Below are positions 15,879 to 16,960 of a stretch of DNA of 16,960 bases, in pieces (position 1 is the first letter of the stretch; each line of letters starts with the position of its first letter). Both the position numbers and the translations under genes were made by a program. Source of the DNA: Rhodospirillaceae bacterium. GTDB taxonomy: Bacteria; Pseudomonadota; Alphaproteobacteria; Thalassobaculales; Thalassobaculaceae. A model generated the notes under the pieces. It had not been told where the DNA came from. It did not search any database and worked only from the letters and a program-made list of their open reading frames with translations. Location: assembly GCA_002730675.1 (NCBI GenBank), contig PCAV01000087.1, forward strand, positions 1-16,960, written 5' to 3'.

Positions 15879-16960
15879 ATGCGGCCAGAAATTCTATTCA
15901 AGCTTTTTTCTCCACAAACAATTTTAAGCGGTATCGGGCCACGTACACGGCTATTAACTGAAAAAATTACGGGCCCACATGTCGTAAATTTACTTTGGCT
16001 ACTTCCAATTAACATTGTGAGCCGCACCTTATTTGAAAAACTTGTGTTGGTACCGAAAGGTGAAATCGCCACTCTTAAAGTAAAAGTTTTAGCACATAAA
16101 GCAGCCTACAATCGTCGCCAACCGTATACGGTAGAATGCATGGTTTATGATGAGCCACTTCGTTTAATTTTTTTTAACGGAAAAAAAGATTATCTTCTTA
16201 AGATACTTCCAGTTGATGAAGTTCGGTTTGTCAGTGGACGTCTTGAATTTTTCCGCGGTAAATATCAAATAACGCATCCTGATTACATCGTATCAGAAGA
16301 TGCGCGCGAAACAGTTTGTGGCATAGAGCCTGTATATCCGTTAACCAGTAATTTATCAAACAAAGTCCTTCGAAGATATATTAGTCAAGCTCTTCGATTA
16401 GCTCCAAATCTACCAGAATGGCTCAATCAAGATACATTGAAAGGACACAAATGGAAATCATGGAAAGATGCGTTGATTGAAGCCCACAACCCGAAAGCAG
16501 AAACCCAACTATCACCAAACTCAACTGCCCGTAGCCGACTAGCCTATGATGAATTATTAGCGAACCAACTTGCTCTTGGTTTAATACGCAACAGACAAAA
16601 GAAGCATCTTGGAAAAGTTATAAAACCTTATAACAAATTACGTAATCTCGCTATTAATATTCTCCCATATGATTTAACGGCAGGTCAGATCGCTGTTATA
16701 AGAGAAATCGATAATGACCTTGCTTCCGAAGATAAAATGCTACGATTACTTCAAGGGGATGTAGGAAGCGGAAAAACAATCGTCGCCTTTCTGACACTGA
16801 TCTCTACTGTAGAAGCCGGCTTCCAAGGTGCCTTTATGGCACCAACCGAAATTCTTGCAAGACAACATTTCGAATTCTTAAAACCAATCGCCAGTGAAAT
16901 AGGTATTTCGGTTGATATAATCACGGGGAAAGACACGAAGAGTCAAAGAGCGTTAATACT
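15879..16960 (+). CDS. recG: ATP-dependent DNA helicase RecG (3' end missing)
   Basis: The frame is open from ATG 15879 to the window edge, giving 360 residues and two bases of about 690 expected. The start MRPEILFKLFSPQTILSGIGPRT matches alphaproteobacterial RecG, so the call holds although a usual Shine-Dalgarno is absent (an A-rich leader precedes it). The wedge/OB region follows, with VRFVSGRLEFFRGKYQITHPDYI and the family segment IEPVYPLTSNLSNKVLRR. The motor begins with DLTAGQIAVIREI and Walker A GDVGSGKT (293-300), then APTEILARQHF. RecG remodels stalled replication forks and Holliday junctions. The motor is homologous to that of mfd nearby. Everything after motif Ia lies outside the window. 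Confidence 0.96.
   Translation, partial: MRPEILFKLFSPQTILSGIGPRTRLLTEKITGPHVVNLLWLLPINIVSRTLFEKLVLVPKGEIATLKVKVLAHKAAYNRRQPYTVECMVYDEPLRLIFFNGKKDYLLKILPVDEVRFVSGRLEFFRGKYQITHPDYIVSEDARETVCGIEPVYPLTSNLSNKVLRRYISQALRLAPNLPEWLNQDTLKGHKWKSWKDALIEAHNPKAETQLSPNSTARSRLAYDELLANQLALGLIRNRQKKHLGKVIKPYNKLRNLAINILPYDLTAGQIAVIREIDNDLASEDKMLRLLQGDVGSGKTIVAFLTLISTVEAGFQGAFMAPTEILARQHFEFLKPIASEIGISVDIITGKDTKSQRALI

Noticed and set aside
1..16960. tRNA/rRNA genes, CRISPR array, insertion sequence, prophage or defence island
   Set aside because: I saw no spaced direct repeats, transposase or integrase motifs, or cloverleaf-like stretches; nearly all bases are within recognised housekeeping or metabolic genes.

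Overview
This window is an ordinary, tightly packed piece of bacterial chromosome. It carries 14 protein genes, two of them cut by the window edges. There is no RNA gene, mobile element, CRISPR array or long empty stretch; the longest gap between genes is 190 bp. Base composition is AT-rich (about 40% GC by eye) and looks even throughout, so nothing suggests recent transfer. The order recG / sdhE-mfd with divergent recG is a familiar alphaproteobacterial arrangement. With the low GC, very short intergenic gaps and several amine/amino-acid oxidase and acyl-CoA genes, it suggests a small-genome, possibly marine alphaproteobacterium. That placement is inference.

Layout, left to right. (1) The 3' part of a crotonase-fold gene (+), convergent with a minus-strand pair: panE-like ketopantoate reductase followed by a yaiI/DUF188 gene that overlaps it. 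(2) A plus-strand group: a PuuB-like FAD oxidoreductase, then gnd (6-phosphogluconate dehydrogenase) directly followed by gntK (gluconokinase). (3) A minus-strand pair: prfC (release factor 3) translationally coupled by an ATGA overlap to a second, unrelated FAD oxidoreductase. (4) A divergent P1-family peptidase (+), convergent with an acyl-CoA synthetase (-). (5) A DsbA/FrnE-like thioredoxin-fold protein (+), convergent with mfd (-). sdhE lies upstream of mfd on the same strand, and recG (+, cut by the right edge) diverges from sdhE.

How the genes work together. gntK and gnd make a two-step gluconate -> 6-phosphogluconate -> ribulose-5-phosphate route. The Gnd coenzyme loop (Asp-Ser where NADP enzymes have Asn-Arg) points to NAD+ rather than NADP+. 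mfd and recG both act on damaged or stalled DNA and carry related helicase motors. sdhE serves flavinylation of succinate dehydrogenase and is probably co-transcribed with mfd. The remaining genes look like independent metabolic units.

I did not find a new multi-gene system. The best leads are sequence-level: the predicted cofactor switch in Gnd, a TGxxE variant of the SdhE RGxxE motif, a crotonase lacking both hydratase glutamates but keeping the PaaG-type aspartate, a ketopantoate reductase tail read out of the next gene's start, and a 9-bp inverted repeat framing the prfC promoter.
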